Shown: positions 13,303 through 25,205, counted from the stretch's first letter. The stretch is DNA of 64,000 nt from Allium sativum (GCA_030737875.1 CM060920.1:816370686-816434685), one strand, 5' to 3'. Notes: generated by a model not told the origin, from the sequence alone. Numbers and translations are program-made.

Positions 13303-13805
13303 TCAAGTACTTCAGGTCTTTACAGATACACTTGGAGGAGCTTGAAGCAGGAGGCTTCAGGATTATATAGCTATTTTTATTTCCGCTGTGTGTAAGTGTT
13401 GTACTCTGATAATGTTATTCTATATATATATTGTTATATTGCAAAGTTATGTTATATACTATATTTCTTCGTTCCGCTGTGAGATTCGTATTACTCTGAT
13501 TATGTTCTGTGGTGATCTTCTTCTTCTATTCTAATTTTTCTATCTTATTTATCCTCGCCCTCTAATTTCTTTCGGTTAATGATTGGGTATTTTCGATGCC
13601 TGAATAGTCAACATGATAGTTTTGTGTTGATTTTCGGAGTCGAAAATTCTGGTTCATTACAAATACTATGTTATTTATTTATTCTGTATTTATTTATGTT
13701 GATTCTATTTTTAAACTCTGTAAGCTAAATAACGATCCGTCGATTTAAATGTTTTAAATTGGTTTAATTACCAATTTGAAGTGGTAAAAAAGGCGGGACG
13801 TTACA

Positions 13806-16800
13806 TTACTCCTTCTTTCCTATGTAAGGAGCTCTTTACTTCATTTTTTATCATCCATTTTCATTTTTCCTACCTTCCTTCTTCTTCTTAAGCTCATGGC
13901 CATTGTTTCCTTGGCATAAGTCTTCCTCTTTTCCACCACCACCTTGCCAAAGTTCGTCGTCGTCATCCTCCTCCTCCTCTTATAATATAAACAAAGGGAG
14001 ATTAGTGTATATTATATTATACATATATTAGTAAAGAAGACGTTGCGTCGAAATACTATCCGACAGTTTGCTCAACTAGGCTCGCTTACCGTGAAGATTT
14101 GGAAAGCTGTTATGTGAGAAATCTTTAACCATGGTTTATATATTTAATTAGTAGTTAGACTAATTTAAATATAGTGATGAATTATAAATGGTTAATATTG
14201 GTTGATGTTTGTTGTGATGGATGATGGATGCGTGGTTCAGACCACACACTATTAAGCGTTAGTGTTATAAAGCTTGTTCACAATTATGATTTATTTAATT
14301 ATGTTGATGATGGTTGTCATAGATGTGTATAATGGTTGTTGATGTTGTTTCACTCACACTATGACATAACAATTATGGTATCACATGGATGATTGACAAA
14401 TCTAATTCGTAATTAGAAGCAATATCATTATTGAAATTGAAGGTTAATAATTGGGAAAGACCATATGTATGAGTTCATATATATTGATTAAGTTCTTTAA
14501 ATGAATAAATAAATACCAGAACGTTCTAGGATGACAGAGAGGATAATGTCTAAGCTTAGGTTTGGAAAATATAGTTTCCTACTCTCTCTGGCTATCCCTA
14601 ATCGATCTGACGAATGAGATGGTTAATTTGAAGTTATTTGAATTTAGAAATGAATTGGAATTCAATTTTATTAAGTAAAAAATAAAAGTTGAATTTTGAA
14701 CCCATAATAATTTGGAAAGTCAATGTAAATTACTTTAAATGGGTTACATGAGTATATAATGGTTTTCTAAGGTATTTTGAAGCACTGAAGAATAATTTTT
14801 ATTGCGGTCAAAATAGAGCTTGTCGCACAATGGTAATTTGCGTATTTTAGTTACTAACTTTAAATGCTTATGACTTTTTCAATCTAAATCAGATTTTCAA
14901 GAAATGAAAAACGTTTGATTTATATTAACAAGGAATTTCAAATGAGTGAAAGCAGATTTTAATTTCGAGTTATAGTTTTCGAGTTACGTTTAAACCGGTT
15001 TCAGGAAAAGGTCGTTGTAAGAGAAGTTATCGACCATAACCATAAACAGACATTTTTAATGTTTCTAAAAATATGAAAAAAAGGTAAAATCATTATAAAT
15101 TATGTAAAAATGTTTTGAATTGTAAAGTTTAAGCTTTGACTAAGATAGATGATATTTTGATCGAAGTAATTAAGATAGCTGTTTTGTAACGCTTTTGTAA
15201 CGCTTTTGAAAACACTATTGTAACGCTTTCTTCAGAAACAATCTATTTTGAAGTTTTTAACTCGCAAACTATTTCCGAACTATAAGTAATCATTTTTAAA
15301 TGATTTGTGGAATGTTTTCAAAGGTTCAAAAGTATTGGAAATATTTTACATGGAATTTAAATTCATTTATTTAATATTAAAACGGGTTTTCAGTTTTTGG
15401 ATATGGTTGGAGATAAATCTTCGGATATTTGATATTAATTCAGTAGATGATGATTCTTACTATTCCGCTTGTGGTGTGAGTTGGATACGAATATTAATAT
15501 TGAGGATAAGTTGATGGAATTTCTATCCAGATCTAATGTCAAAGAGTTGGATAAATCTTTAAATTAAGTTACGAGTTTCCTAAGTTGATTGGTCTAAGTT
15601 GGATAGAAATAATCTTTGGATATTTATATGAAATTCTGTGATGTAAACGTATACTATTTGAGGAATTTGGAAGATATTATTATTATATCATTATTCCACT
15701 TATAGTATTCGTTGATTATGAGAATTGATATCGAATATAAGTAGATACAATTTCTGTTTAACTTATGTTCAATATCGATTGATTTGGGTTTTGTCGTGAA
15801 TCATATCTTCAATAATATCATTCTTGAAACCCAATGAGTTTGAGTTATGGAAATTCATATCGTATTTTGAGAATTCAATCAAATCTTTGAGTGTAGAAAT
15901 TAAAAATAAGGAATTAGGAAGGAAGTATAATCTTTTAGTTAAGATTACAAAATTGAATGTTGGGAAACCGATTTAATTGGAAACTATGGTTGAAATGTGG
16001 GGTAAGGATTTTCAAAGGAAACTGGGTTTTTGACAACGGGTTATCAAATGGAAAGTTAGATTATGTTTTGAGGCTAAACTATTTTGATTTAAAGGGTGTG
16101 TTCTAAAGGAGAAATGTTAAATATGGATTTTGTTATAATTTTAGAATGGATTTAAAGAAGTTTAATTTAACAAAATCCAAGATGGAAGGAGATTTGGTTG
16201 AAAGACTGTGTGTTCCGTAATTTTATGTTTTTAAATTGCGCTTATTATTTGAAAAGACCAGGATCAGATGTATATTCGAAAACCATTCCAAGTAATAATA
16301 TGACGTTGTGGAGCAGTTGAAGATATTGAAGACGACATTGAAGATCGGGACCCATCATGTCGTAAGGGCGACTTGCTGAATGTCTCGAATGGTTGGCTCC
16401 CATTTGCGGACGAATTTTATATATCAGTTAAGTGGCAAGAAGCCCGAACGTATGTGAAGTAATTCCAGATTGTTTCTTCGCACAGACCCAGGAGAGACAT
16501 GTATGGATTGTGTGTCTGACATTGTAATTGACTGTGTAGCACTGATCTTTACTAATATATATTTGTTTGGTGGCGGAGAATTTATTCTCTTGCTTAACAC
16601 CCTTCTCTAAGACGTATGAGCTTAGAGGTACTATATTATGGAAATCAATGATGTGCAGCGAATGGACAATGTGGCATACTTAAGTTATGTGATGAGCTAT
16701 GGATGATCAAAGCATGACTTATTTAAGCGTAGCTTTGTGTTTATCATGACCTCGACGAATCTCACACCCCGGATTGATGGTAAACTGATGGTCAGATTTT

Positions 16801-17792
16801 TAAGTTCGTTTCGTATGTTCAGTGCACTGGGATGTGATGATGAAAGGGTACTACGAAGTCCTCAGTCTGGGACACTATTTGTTGTGTACTCTGATTCATG
16901 TATGGTAGGTTGGTATAATGGAGTCCGAGTCTAGACGTTATTCACGAGTACTGGGATGATGCGCACAAGATAGTTTTTGAGCCCACGAACGGTCTTTCGT
17001 ACCAGGAACCATCATGCTAGAAACCCAATCTCCATTAAGAGCCCAGCCGGTTTTGACTGCATAACCTGCTGGTTATCGGCAGGATTACGCCAGTATAATG
17101 GAATGGGGCATTATGCTGGCTAGGATTAATACATTTATCTGCAAAAAGGTTTTTCACACTATATATAGTAGTAAAAGAGGATTTTCACGTATGAAGGATT
17201 TTTGGTTATCATAAGGCAAAACTTGCCCATCTGGTTTGTGCTTGCATTGTGTGATGTAGGACGAGCTTATGATAGCTTCATTTTTCAATAAGTTATTGCG
17301 GATTTCTATGCACTGGTATTCACATGGAGTAAACCCATTCTGCATTAGCAGCGTGGTTTGGTGAATTACCTAACTTTAAAATAAACTCTAAAAACAACTG
17401 TTTTGAATTCTCGCACCAGTCCCATGACTGACCTGGAGTTTAATGTTCCTACACCTAAACTCTGGGTGCTCAAAATTTTTACATGGGCAGCCTAGTAGTT
17501 TGGTTCGCAAATTTATCCTTGGAGTTAGTTGGAGCAGGATTCTGGTTTTAGCTGGAGCTATTATGTCTTGGAGCATTTGCATTCTTCCACTGAGTTTATT
17601 ATCTTTTCCATTGTTTAACCGATGTACTCTGATGTATCCCTCGTAACATTGATGTAATATTATTTTAATGATAATGGAAAAGTTCTTTTTATTTTGTGCA
17701 AATGCGTAAGTGCCCCTAACAATCCGTCTTTATGAACGGTTTAAGTCGGTTTAATTACCGGCGAAAACCGGGCAAAAAGCCAGGTCGTTACA
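13806..17792 (+). mobile_element. X: 5' LTR, truncated at its left end
   Basis: It starts abruptly with TTACTCC, matching 19794 onward in the X 3' LTR, so about 357 bases of LTR head are missing. It ends GTCGTTACA and is followed by a primer site. Its first 280 bases match 34893-35159 with roughly 10 percent difference by eye, so X is old. A hairpin of the array type is at 15785-15834 and the 3' hairpin module is near 17415-17490. The implied full LTR is about 4.3 kb. No coding potential is supported. Confidence 0.8.
15785..15834 (+). other. Hairpin homologous to the E1/I array, X copy
   Basis: The outer stem TTGGGTTT/AAACCCAA encloses GAATCATAT/ATATCATTC (8 of 9 pairs) around the loop CTTCAATA. 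In E1 and I the inner stem is GAATGGTGT/ACACTGTTC, so paired positions changed together. Confidence 0.65.
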
Positions 17793-17794
17793 TT

Positions 17795-17806
17795 TGGTAT
17801 CAGAAC
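17795..17806 (+). promoter_or_regulatory. Primer binding site of X (tRNA-iMet type, mutated)
   Basis: TGGTATCAGAAC lies two bases after the LTR end. The usual plant site is TGGTATCAGAGC, so one base has changed. Confidence 0.8.
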
Positions 17807-17873
17807 TTAGGTTTATACAAATCAATGGGGTATGACACATTTGAATAAAAGGGAAGACTCATCAGAGTTATAT

Positions 17874-17914
17874 ATCTCATTAGAGATAGGGTTAGTAATG
17901 TCCTAGAATGAGAT
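17874..17914 (+). other. Post-PBS hairpin of X
   Basis: A 7-bp outer stem ATCTCAT/ATGAGAT (17874-17880, 17908-17914) encloses ATAGG...CCTA. It is the counterpart of the second hairpin in A, I and O. The outer stem differs from theirs (ACTC/GAGT) yet still pairs. Confidence 0.65.
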
Positions 17915-18535
17915 TTTGGAGTATTATATTTGAGAAAGCGTATTTGAAAATATGAAATGAGTTTTGAAAACTTATATTTTAAGAAAGAAACATATTTTTG
18001 AAATATATGGTTAATTATAATCTGGATACTTAATCAAACGATTAAGGTTAAGTTTGCATTTTGTGATTATAATTGCACATAAAATACTTCTTATGGCATG
18101 GTTATTAAGCCCCTTCCACTGATCAGGAAAATGATCCGAGTACAAATGCCTTTTGGATTTAATTTCACTGTTGGGTAACATTTCGAAATATCGATAAACT
18201 TGGGTAAAATTTTTTAAGGTAACTAATCAATATGGTTAGAAATTTAAAATTAGAATTTGAGTATTTTATTTGATGTTGAGGTTGGACTATTGAGTATAAG
18301 AAGATTTTGCATATACGTCTGATCAACATATATACGAAGTATTAAGTAAACTAGATAGATATAAAATCACACTCTAGTCGCTTGAAGATGATTCTGTTAA
18401 TGACTGCAGCATCATAAGTATGTATTTTTGAGTTTCGAAAGTGGGATGACTATATGATTCTGATTAAAACATCATATATACCCATTTAGATAAGTGTTTG
18501 AAATTGTTTGGTAAATTGATGTGAACTTAAATAGA

Positions 18536-18670
18536 AAAGCAGGGCATGTAGTCCAGGATTGTCATTTAAAGAAGGGAGAAATACCAGCTAAAGCAACACC
18601 AACCGCAGTCATAAGTGAAGAAGAAGGAACGCAAGAATTATGTAATCAAAGCAAGCTCTTTGACCCTTAG
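18536..18670 (+). pseudogene. gag fragment with zinc-knuckle remnant (X)
   Basis: A 45-codon open stretch reads KAGHVVQDC near its start, the second half of a CCHC knuckle, then KKGEIPAK and an acidic tail before a stop. It resembles the second knuckle and following residues of the element A gag (QAGHVKQDC then LKKTEI). No start codon or upstream gag remains. It would have bound RNA in the capsid of an ancestral element. Confidence 0.6.
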
Positions 18671-19416
18671 GGAATTACCTCCGAAAAGTTGGATGCATGA
18701 ATACATGTATGTATATGATGTTAATTTTACATATAAAAAAAACTTCTTCTATAAATCTTTTTAATGTATTCTATCATATATCCAAATAGATCCTATTCTA
18801 ATGAAAAAGTTATTGAATTTAATTAAAGGTGTAAATAGGGAGATTTGAATTATTGACGATTTGGACAAGTCGATAAGTTCTAAAGTATATTATGGCAACA
18901 AAAGGAACTATTTAACTGAGCATGAACACCTTGTGAATTAAGTTTCACAATTGGATTAAAGAATATTTGGCAAACGGGAATAGTAAGAGGAAATTACCTA
19001 AAATGAAACGTTTAGACAAGCTAAGTTCAGAGATGATCAAGTTTTTTGTGTAACGAATAATACTAAATTTTGGAATCTGAAAAGGAATAAGTGACATAAC
19101 CTTTGTATTTGTAAGATAAGATATAAGAGAATAATTTATAAATCTGAATTTTTTTTTGAAAGCAGTAAACGGTTGAGTATAATTAATTGGCCTAGTAAAC
19201 GATGAACAGAATATAATGGGTAGCTGGAGGTAATCGTTGGAGGACATGTAGATATGGTTGTCCGTAAATATGTGTGCTATAATATTCTACTGTGTATATT
19301 CATTATGAGAACAGGGAGCTTTGATATAAAGAATTTTAATCTAGATTCTGAAAATCTAAAGATGTCAAATAAGTTGTTGCAATTCCCATTCATTTCCGAG
19401 GATGAAAAGTTTTTAA

Positions 19417-19436
19417 AGGTGGGGGGGGGGGGTGAA
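19417..19436 (+). promoter_or_regulatory. Polypurine tract of X
   Basis: AAAGG and a long G-run followed by TGAA directly precede the TGTAACGATCC start of the 3' LTR. This is the expected plus-strand primer position. Confidence 0.7.
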
Positions 19437-19808
19437 TGTAACGATCCAGAATTTTTAACCAATTTAAAATTGGAATTTTTATTACTTAATTTGATTTTGA
19501 CATAAATATATATGATTAAGAATGTTTAATAATTTTGATAAGTTATATGATAGATTTTATTTGAATTATAAATGATAATGATTATTAATGAGTTTGGATT
19601 TATTGATACTATTTGTCGTTCGATCGGATTTATTAAACCGTAACATGAATTAGTAGCATTAGAATTAAGTGTTGCCCTTAGTTTTCATAAAATTTAAGGG
19701 AAAATGCTATCAAAAGTTCACCTTCCCTTCTTAAGACAAGTGTAATTTTGCATGTATGCTTTCATGCATGGTTTCCACTTGTCCCCTACCTCCTTACTCC
19801 TCCTTTCC

Positions 19809-19815
19809 TATATAA
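19809..19815 (+). promoter_or_regulatory. TATA box of LTR X
   Basis: TATATAA in the context CCTTTCCTATATAAG. Element A is inserted five bases further on, beyond the GTTCT duplication, which separates this promoter from its leader. The 5' LTR copy reads CTATGTAAG and is weakened. Confidence 0.55.
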
Positions 19816-19820
19816 GTTCT
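19816..19820 (+). repeat. Target site duplication of element A, left copy
   Basis: GTTCT immediately before the LTR start, matched by GTTCT at 34888-34892. Confidence 0.9.
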
Positions 19821-20686
19821 TGTAACGACCCAGAAAATCTGAACCAATTTAAAATTTTTAAATTGGCTAAAATAATGGATTTTAAATATTTGAAATAAAT
19901 ATTTTAAATAATGGCAATGAAAACTGTGTTTGAATTGACAATTGAAAATGAATATAATTAATTATAATTATAAACAAGGCCTGAAATGGCGCTGCAGTTT
20001 CAAAAATTGAATTCAAAATTTGTCTGACCGTACCGGGTGCAAACCAAAACGGATGTTAGTGAAACCAAAAATATTTAAATCCGTTAGTGAATACCTTTCT
20101 AACGAATCTGAAAAATCGAATTTTCATAGCGGAAAGCAAAAGATATAGCCGAATGAATTTTCAGAACGGTCGCTATAGAATTTATATAGCCCGTGAAATT
20201 GGCCATTTTGCATACGACCTCGGAATTCGACGAAACCACTTTTGTTGGATCCGGGATGTAAAGTTATTGCTAGGTTTCAAATTTCATAATTTTTGAAGCT
20301 AATGTGTGAGCGTGGCAAAAGAAAATGTGTTTTGGTCAATTACAGTTAAATTGGATCGACCAAAAATGGGCCTTTTTGCAAACGGTCTCAGAATTCGACG
20401 GAACCAGTTTTGTTGGGACCGTATCGTCAAAACATAGCTAGATTTATTGTTTTGGAATTTTTCGAATTAGTTTGTGGCCCTGGCAAATTGAAATGTATGT
20501 TCAAATTAAATATTGAATGTTTTACATTTTGATTTGAATGGAAACTGACTGAAACAGTCGAATGGGCCTACAAAACATTTCCCATTGTGTTCGGAATGGG
20601 GGTAGAACGCTAGGGACGACGGTCGTTGGGTTTGATTTCGAGTTCGTCCAAGAAAACCCCAATTTTTGAATTTAATATAACCTCGG

Positions 20687-20726
20687 CCAATAGGATTTTT
20701 TATTTCATTAATTTAAAAATATAAAA
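20687..20726 (+). promoter_or_regulatory. CCAAT box and TATA-like sequence of LTR A
   Basis: GGCCAATAGG is followed about 25 bases later by an A/T run containing AAATATAAA. A GC-rich leader starts some 30 bases downstream. The matching spot in O reads ACCAATCACG with TTAAATAAAA (44163-44193). Confidence 0.45.
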
Positions 20727-21088
20727 AAAACAAAAAAACCCATAAATCCTTATTTCGAACGGCGGCCAGCGTTCAAAACTTCTCGTCCATTTTTCGGCGA
20801 AACCACGCCTCGATAGACCTCCCTCCAGTTGAACTTTTTAGAGTACTCTCCTCCCTCTTCCCATCCATACCAGTGGCGCCTCCTACCATCGCCTGTACGA
20901 CGAGGTCCATCGCCTCAAACTTTCGCCGTTCGAGCCGCCAAAACTTCCTCCAGCCGCCGCCGAGTTTGACCTCGTGGGTAGCGCCAGGTGCGCCTCTCGA
21001 CGCTCTACGCGGTGGTGCTGGCCGATTGCTCCCTAGCTTCGCGGATTGAACGCAGGATCAAAACCTAGTTTCGAATCAATAAGCAGAG

Positions 21089-21094
21089 GTGCGG
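21089..21094 (+). promoter_or_regulatory. Candidate splice donor in LTR A
   Basis: AGAG followed by GTGCGG is aligned with AAAG/GTAAAG in O (44558) by the shared flanking CCTAG and GGTTTAT or GGCTTTAT. It is weaker than the GTAAGT of E1 and I. The 3' LTR copy is at 30981. Confidence 0.35.
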
Positions 21095-21471
21095 TTTATA
21101 TTTTATAAACTGTTTTCAACTTTTAAAAGTGTCGCAAATTCATGTTATCAAATAAAAATCATATCTTTTTCGTTCGTTAACGAAATTCGATGAAACAGGA
21201 AACATCATGACCGTGTGGACGCCTTCTACATTTTAGAAGAGACCGCATATTTTTCTGAGCCTTCTACTATTTTTGGCAAAGCGACAAACCATTGTGAGAT
21301 TTCTGATTTAAAACAACATAGAAAACGACGATGTATAAATTATATAGTCGATGTATGAGTTATATAAGCGTTGTACACCTCATGTATAAGCATTGTATAA
21401 GGAGTTCGTTCGATGTATAAGTTATATATGCGTTGTAAAAATTATATATGTGTTGAAATAAAAGTGAATTG

Positions 21472-21472
<1 letters not shown>

Positions 21473-21508
<36 letters not shown>
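21473..21508. repeat. (TA)n microsatellite, LTR A copy 1
   Basis: Thirty-six bases of TA. The 3' LTR has a compound (TAAA)n(TA)n at the same site (31366-31424), a post-insertion length change. Confidence 0.95.
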
Positions 21509-21509
<1 letters not shown>

Positions 21510-24500
21510 GCCGCTCATCCACAAACCATGGACGATATTTATTGATTGTGATTGGTGTGAAAATTGATTGATAGCGAATGGTTGTTTGAGATTGTTTGTG
21601 GTTGGTATTGATTGATTGTGGTTGAAAAATACCCGTCTGTGGTTGAGAAATATTTGGTTGAAACCACATAGGATTAGTTTGTGGAAATGAAAAAAATATA
21701 TACATGCCGCCTACGTGCGAACTAGATGCATGATCCCCATTGTCAAAAACCGCGAGGTTTTAAGGTAGAGCGAGGAGCCGTACTAGGGACGGTCCCGGTT
21801 TTAACTACCCTGCCGTTATGCTGCCGAAATTTTGAATAATACTCATGTGTTTGAATTATTTTCATTTGCTAAAACTACATTTATTCATTGAATAGAAAAC
21901 CTTCATGTGTTGAACCAATATTCATTCGTTGATTTGAAATTCATGTGTTGAATGGTATTCATATTTTGAAATAAATCGTTTGATAATAAAAATCACCTTT
22001 TATCGACTATATGAACTGTGTAAAATAATCTCGTTTTGAAAAGAACTGTTTTACAATAAAAATCACATTTTTATTATTATACATGAATCGTTGAAATGTG
22101 AAGTGTTAAGAATAGCCACTCGTACAAATAAACATATATGAGTTGAAATATTCATTAATTAGCTAATGATATGATTTTTGCCTATACATGCAACATTAGA
22201 ATGAATGGTGTTTTTAAACCAAATGGAAATCAAATATGAAGTTGAACGGAAAATGATAAATGATAAGAACTGTATAAATGTACATGCATATTTATTGAAC
22301 AGGTTATAGCAAAGGGGCTAGAGAAGAGGAAAAAATTTTGTGCCCGACAAATAGGTACACATTTACTGTTTTGTTTGGGTGATGATTTTATGAGCCTGTT
22401 GGCTAGCCGCTTGGCTTTTTCTTTTTCTTTTTGACATGAGACGCCTGTGTGGCTATTTTGGAATTTTCCCAGCCCTCCCGTACAAAGGAGGTTATGGCGA
22501 AATTTTCCAAAATTTTAAGGCGTTAGGGAAATATTTGAAGTGAGAACGATATTGAAATTGTTGAATGAACTATATTTATATAGATATATAAATATAAATA
22601 AAATTAAAACGAAACGAGGCCATGCAGTTCGTATTTTGAAACTGTGATTTCAAACAACTAGTGCGGGAAATACGACCATTGGATTTTCCCGAAACCGCAA
22701 CCGTTGGGTTCGCCTTGGAAATATCTTTCCAACGGCACTAACTTTGTAAAAATCCAACGGTTGGATTGTCTGGAATGTTTAATTCAAATCTGAAAGAAAA
22801 CAGCGCCAGAAACGATTATATATATATATATATATAATTATATTTAATCGAATAACGACGCTGCAGTTCGTATTTTGAAATGGAAACTTCAAACGATTGT
22901 ACCGGGAGATCCGACCGTCGGATTTTCTCGAAACTGGAACCGTTGGATTCGTTTTGAAAGGACCTTTCTAATGATATAAATTTTGTGAAGATCCAACGGT
23001 TAGATTTTCAGATATGTGTAAATCAAATCTGAAGAAAAACAGCGCCACGGCCGCGTTATGGCCCGAAGCGTCGTTTTGAATAAATTGGCTATTTTAAAAT
23101 AAATAAAAATAGCGATAAATCGTTATAAAATATCATAAACGATATGGAATAGAAATAAACTGAATTTGCTCGATTTATGTAGTATTTGATGGTTGAATGT
23201 GTTTGGTGTGAAAAGTACATTAAAGAACAAAATTGGTGTTGTCAAATGATTTAACCATTGAAATAAATTGATTTAAAATTCTAAATATACGTGAATTATT
23301 TGAAAAGACCGAGTAAATTCTCATTTCAAATAATTGACCGACGATTGAAAGTCAAAGAGGAAGACGGTGGTCGAAGACCGGAGATCTTCACCTCGTTTGG
23401 ATGGTAACCGAGGTCCTGATTGGGAGGCATCCCAAAATATGGATAATGAGTGGTGATCGTCCAGAGGTACGTGGTGATCGATGGATTTGCGAGGTATTTA
23501 GTGCCTCCAGTTTCGTTCAGACCCAGAACGGACTTGTAAATGGACTGTGTGCCTAACAAGGGAGTTTACTCTGTGTTGATTGATTTCTGTTAAATATACA
23601 TCTGTATGGCGGCGGAGAATTTATTCTTTTGCTTAACGCCCTTCTCTGAGACGCACGAGCTCAGAGGTTGTATATCGATGGACATCAGTCGCACGGCATG
23701 AACTGCCTGTGTGGCATGTTAAGATGCAATGATCAGGGCTTCTGTTGAAAAGCAAAGTCTTGTGGTGATGATCAAAGCACCGCCTGTGTGACATAGCTTT
23801 GTGTATAACGTGAATTCGCGAGCCTCACGCCCCGGTATGAACCAGAAACGGGAGAAGGACCTCAGGGAGGGCATGCATTTCTTTCTAGTTAGGGTGGTGT
23901 CAGTGACCTACCAGCCCTGACATTTATATACTTTTCACCTATGTGGTTGTTGCTGTTGCGAGGCGCCTTGGTTTGATCGGACGATCCGGGTTCGATGGAG
24001 TCATTCGTTGGCTCGTTTACGCCCCAAAGGGCGGGGAGACGTAGTGTTCAGGCATAATAATCCACATCGGTGGACTGGCCCTGACGATCCAAGGGGCAGT
24101 TGCGGCTGTTCATGAGACACGGGCTAAAGCGTCTCGAATTCGGTAAGGACTATCTTTTGCCTTGGTTCATGACGGAAATCCAATTTCCAAATACGTGATT
24201 GTGCGGTTCCAATTGTATATATATATTTGGCGACATAGTGGCATGGGACGCTCATGTCGTCTATGATTGATAGTTATGATTTGAAATTGTTTTCAAAACA
24301 TATAAACACTAGCAATAATATCAAATGCCTTTGTTTTATTCGTATCAAGCATATTTTGGCCGTTATAAGGTAAAAACTCTATCCTCCGGTTTGCGTTGCA
24401 TTGTGTGATGGGAACTGAGTCTTATAACGGCTTCATTTTTATAAAAAGCATAGCGATGTTTAAAGGAATGATTTGTTTTAAAGCACTGGCAATCCAATGG

Positions 24501-24968
24501 AGTAAACCCGTTCCACGAAAGTGGCGTGGTCCTATGATTAGCCATATTATATATGTGTTGAGTAGATCTCTCATACCAGTCCCATGACTGACTCGTAGTT
24601 TGTTTCACTTTCAAACTCAGGTGCCCCTTTATCTGCACGGGCAGCCTTGTATTCAGGTTTAGATGGTTCTTTCTGGATAGCTGGAGCTGAAGATGGATTC
24701 TATCATTTATCTCTTTTTATGCTGTTCAGCTCCTATTGTACATATTTGTTTGTTTTCCACTGTAGACATTTATGTATAGCTGAACTGTATTTGTACAAAG
24801 TAAGATCCTGTATACCGTGTAACTCGGATGATTACTTTTATCCAGTATATTCTGTTGTTCATTATCTGGTGTATTTATTTAATTTTGTTCTGCTATTATC
24901 TGTTTCTGTGTTATATTCCAAGGATTACCCTTGTCGCCGTCTGAACGGGATTTGGGGTTGTCTCAACG

Positions 24969-24980
24969 TGGTATCAGAGC
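24969..24980 (+). promoter_or_regulatory. Primer binding site of A (tRNA-iMet)
   Basis: TGGTATCAGAGC lies three bases after the LTR end, an exact match to the common plant initiator-Met primer site. Confidence 0.95.
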
Positions 24981-25018
24981 GAGGTTAAGCTTAGTTCTGG
25001 AATATAACATTTGAACGA

Positions 25019-25097
25019 ACTCGTCAGAAATAGAACCAGTAGTGTTCTAGGACGGGTAACTCTGTACAGATAGGATCAACAATATCCTAGTATGAGT
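25019..25097 (+). other. Twin post-PBS hairpins of A (packaging or dimerisation signal candidate)
   Basis: Hairpin 1 has an outer stem ACTCGTC/GACGGGT (25019-25025, 25051-25057), an inner stem TAGAAC/GTTCTA and the loop CAGTAGT. Hairpin 2 has an outer stem ACTC/GAGT (25059-25062, 25094-25097), an inner stem TAGGAT/ATCCTA and the loop CAACAAT. Counterparts are in I (54179-54254), O (61739-61817) and X (17874-17914). The place, just after the primer site, is where retroelements keep packaging signals. Confidence 0.65.
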
Positions 25098-25185
25098 AAA
25101 GCAGAATGAAATTACACCTCGATAGACACATTTACACTTGAAGTATGTGTTTCTATATTTTAAAATATCTTTTCTGTGACCTGAC

Positions 25186-25205
25186 ACTTGATGTGCTATT
25201 TGCAG
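25186..25205 (+). promoter_or_regulatory. Candidate splice acceptor before gag
   Basis: A CTGAC branch-point-like motif at 25181-25185 is followed by a T-rich stretch ending TTTGCAG at 25205, only 13 bases before the gag ATG. O keeps the same arrangement with CTGAC and TTTGCAG at 61924 although it has lost gag. Confidence 0.5.

Larger units (their letters stand above)
7855..13805 (+). mobile_element. Y: complete giant LTR (5.95 kb), no matching target duplication
   Basis: It begins TGTAACGACCCG and ends ACGTTACA, the TG...CA limits used by all LTRs here. It keeps the decayed U3 duplicated module (8563-8830), a clear TATA box, a short leader ending in a donor-like CAG/GTATCA, AT-rich arrays, and the 3' hairpin module. 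Flanks are AATAG on the left and TTACT on the right, not a duplication. No PBS follows; instead the truncated X LTR begins at once. It is a solo LTR left by recombination between different copies, or a junction created by deletion. Open frames inside, including one of 157 codons at 12651-13124, fall in LTR sequence that is noncoding in the related families. Confidence 0.75.
17793..19436 (+). mobile_element. X: decayed internal region
   Basis: About 1.64 kb lie between the primer site and a polypurine tract. Stretches around 18240-18480 resemble the leader of element I (54310-54530). Only one gag scrap is recognisable (18536-18670); there is no protease, RT or integrase. X is either a non-autonomous derivative or an internally deleted relic. 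Confidence 0.7.
19437..19820 (+). mobile_element. X: 3' LTR, first part, interrupted by element A
   Basis: It begins TGTAACGATCC and runs to GTTCT, where A is inserted; the LTR resumes at 34893. It contains the TATA box at 19809-19815. This copy supplies the head that the X 5' LTR lacks. Confidence 0.8.
19821..24965 (+). mobile_element. A: 5' LTR, 5145 bp
   Basis: It begins TGTAACGACCC and ends GTTGTCTCA. In order: U3 duplicated module (20200-20475), CCCATT/AATGGG hairpin (20581-20600), CCAAT and TATA-like boxes (20687-20726), GC-rich leader (about 20755-21060), donor-like AGAG/GTGCGG (21089), TA repeat, AAAACC/GGTTTT hairpin (21746-21761), the CCCGACAAATAGG module (22299-22545), two tandem copies of a roughly 220-base palindrome-bearing segment (22620-23040), and the 3' hairpin module (24577-24646). 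It lacks the long tandem arrays of E1 and I, which explains its shorter length. Confidence 0.93.

Noticed and set aside
15160..15240. Short GTAACGCTTTTG triplicate in LTR X as a possible regulatory repeat
   Set aside because: Only three imperfect copies within 60 bases, not seen in the other LTRs; it could be chance.
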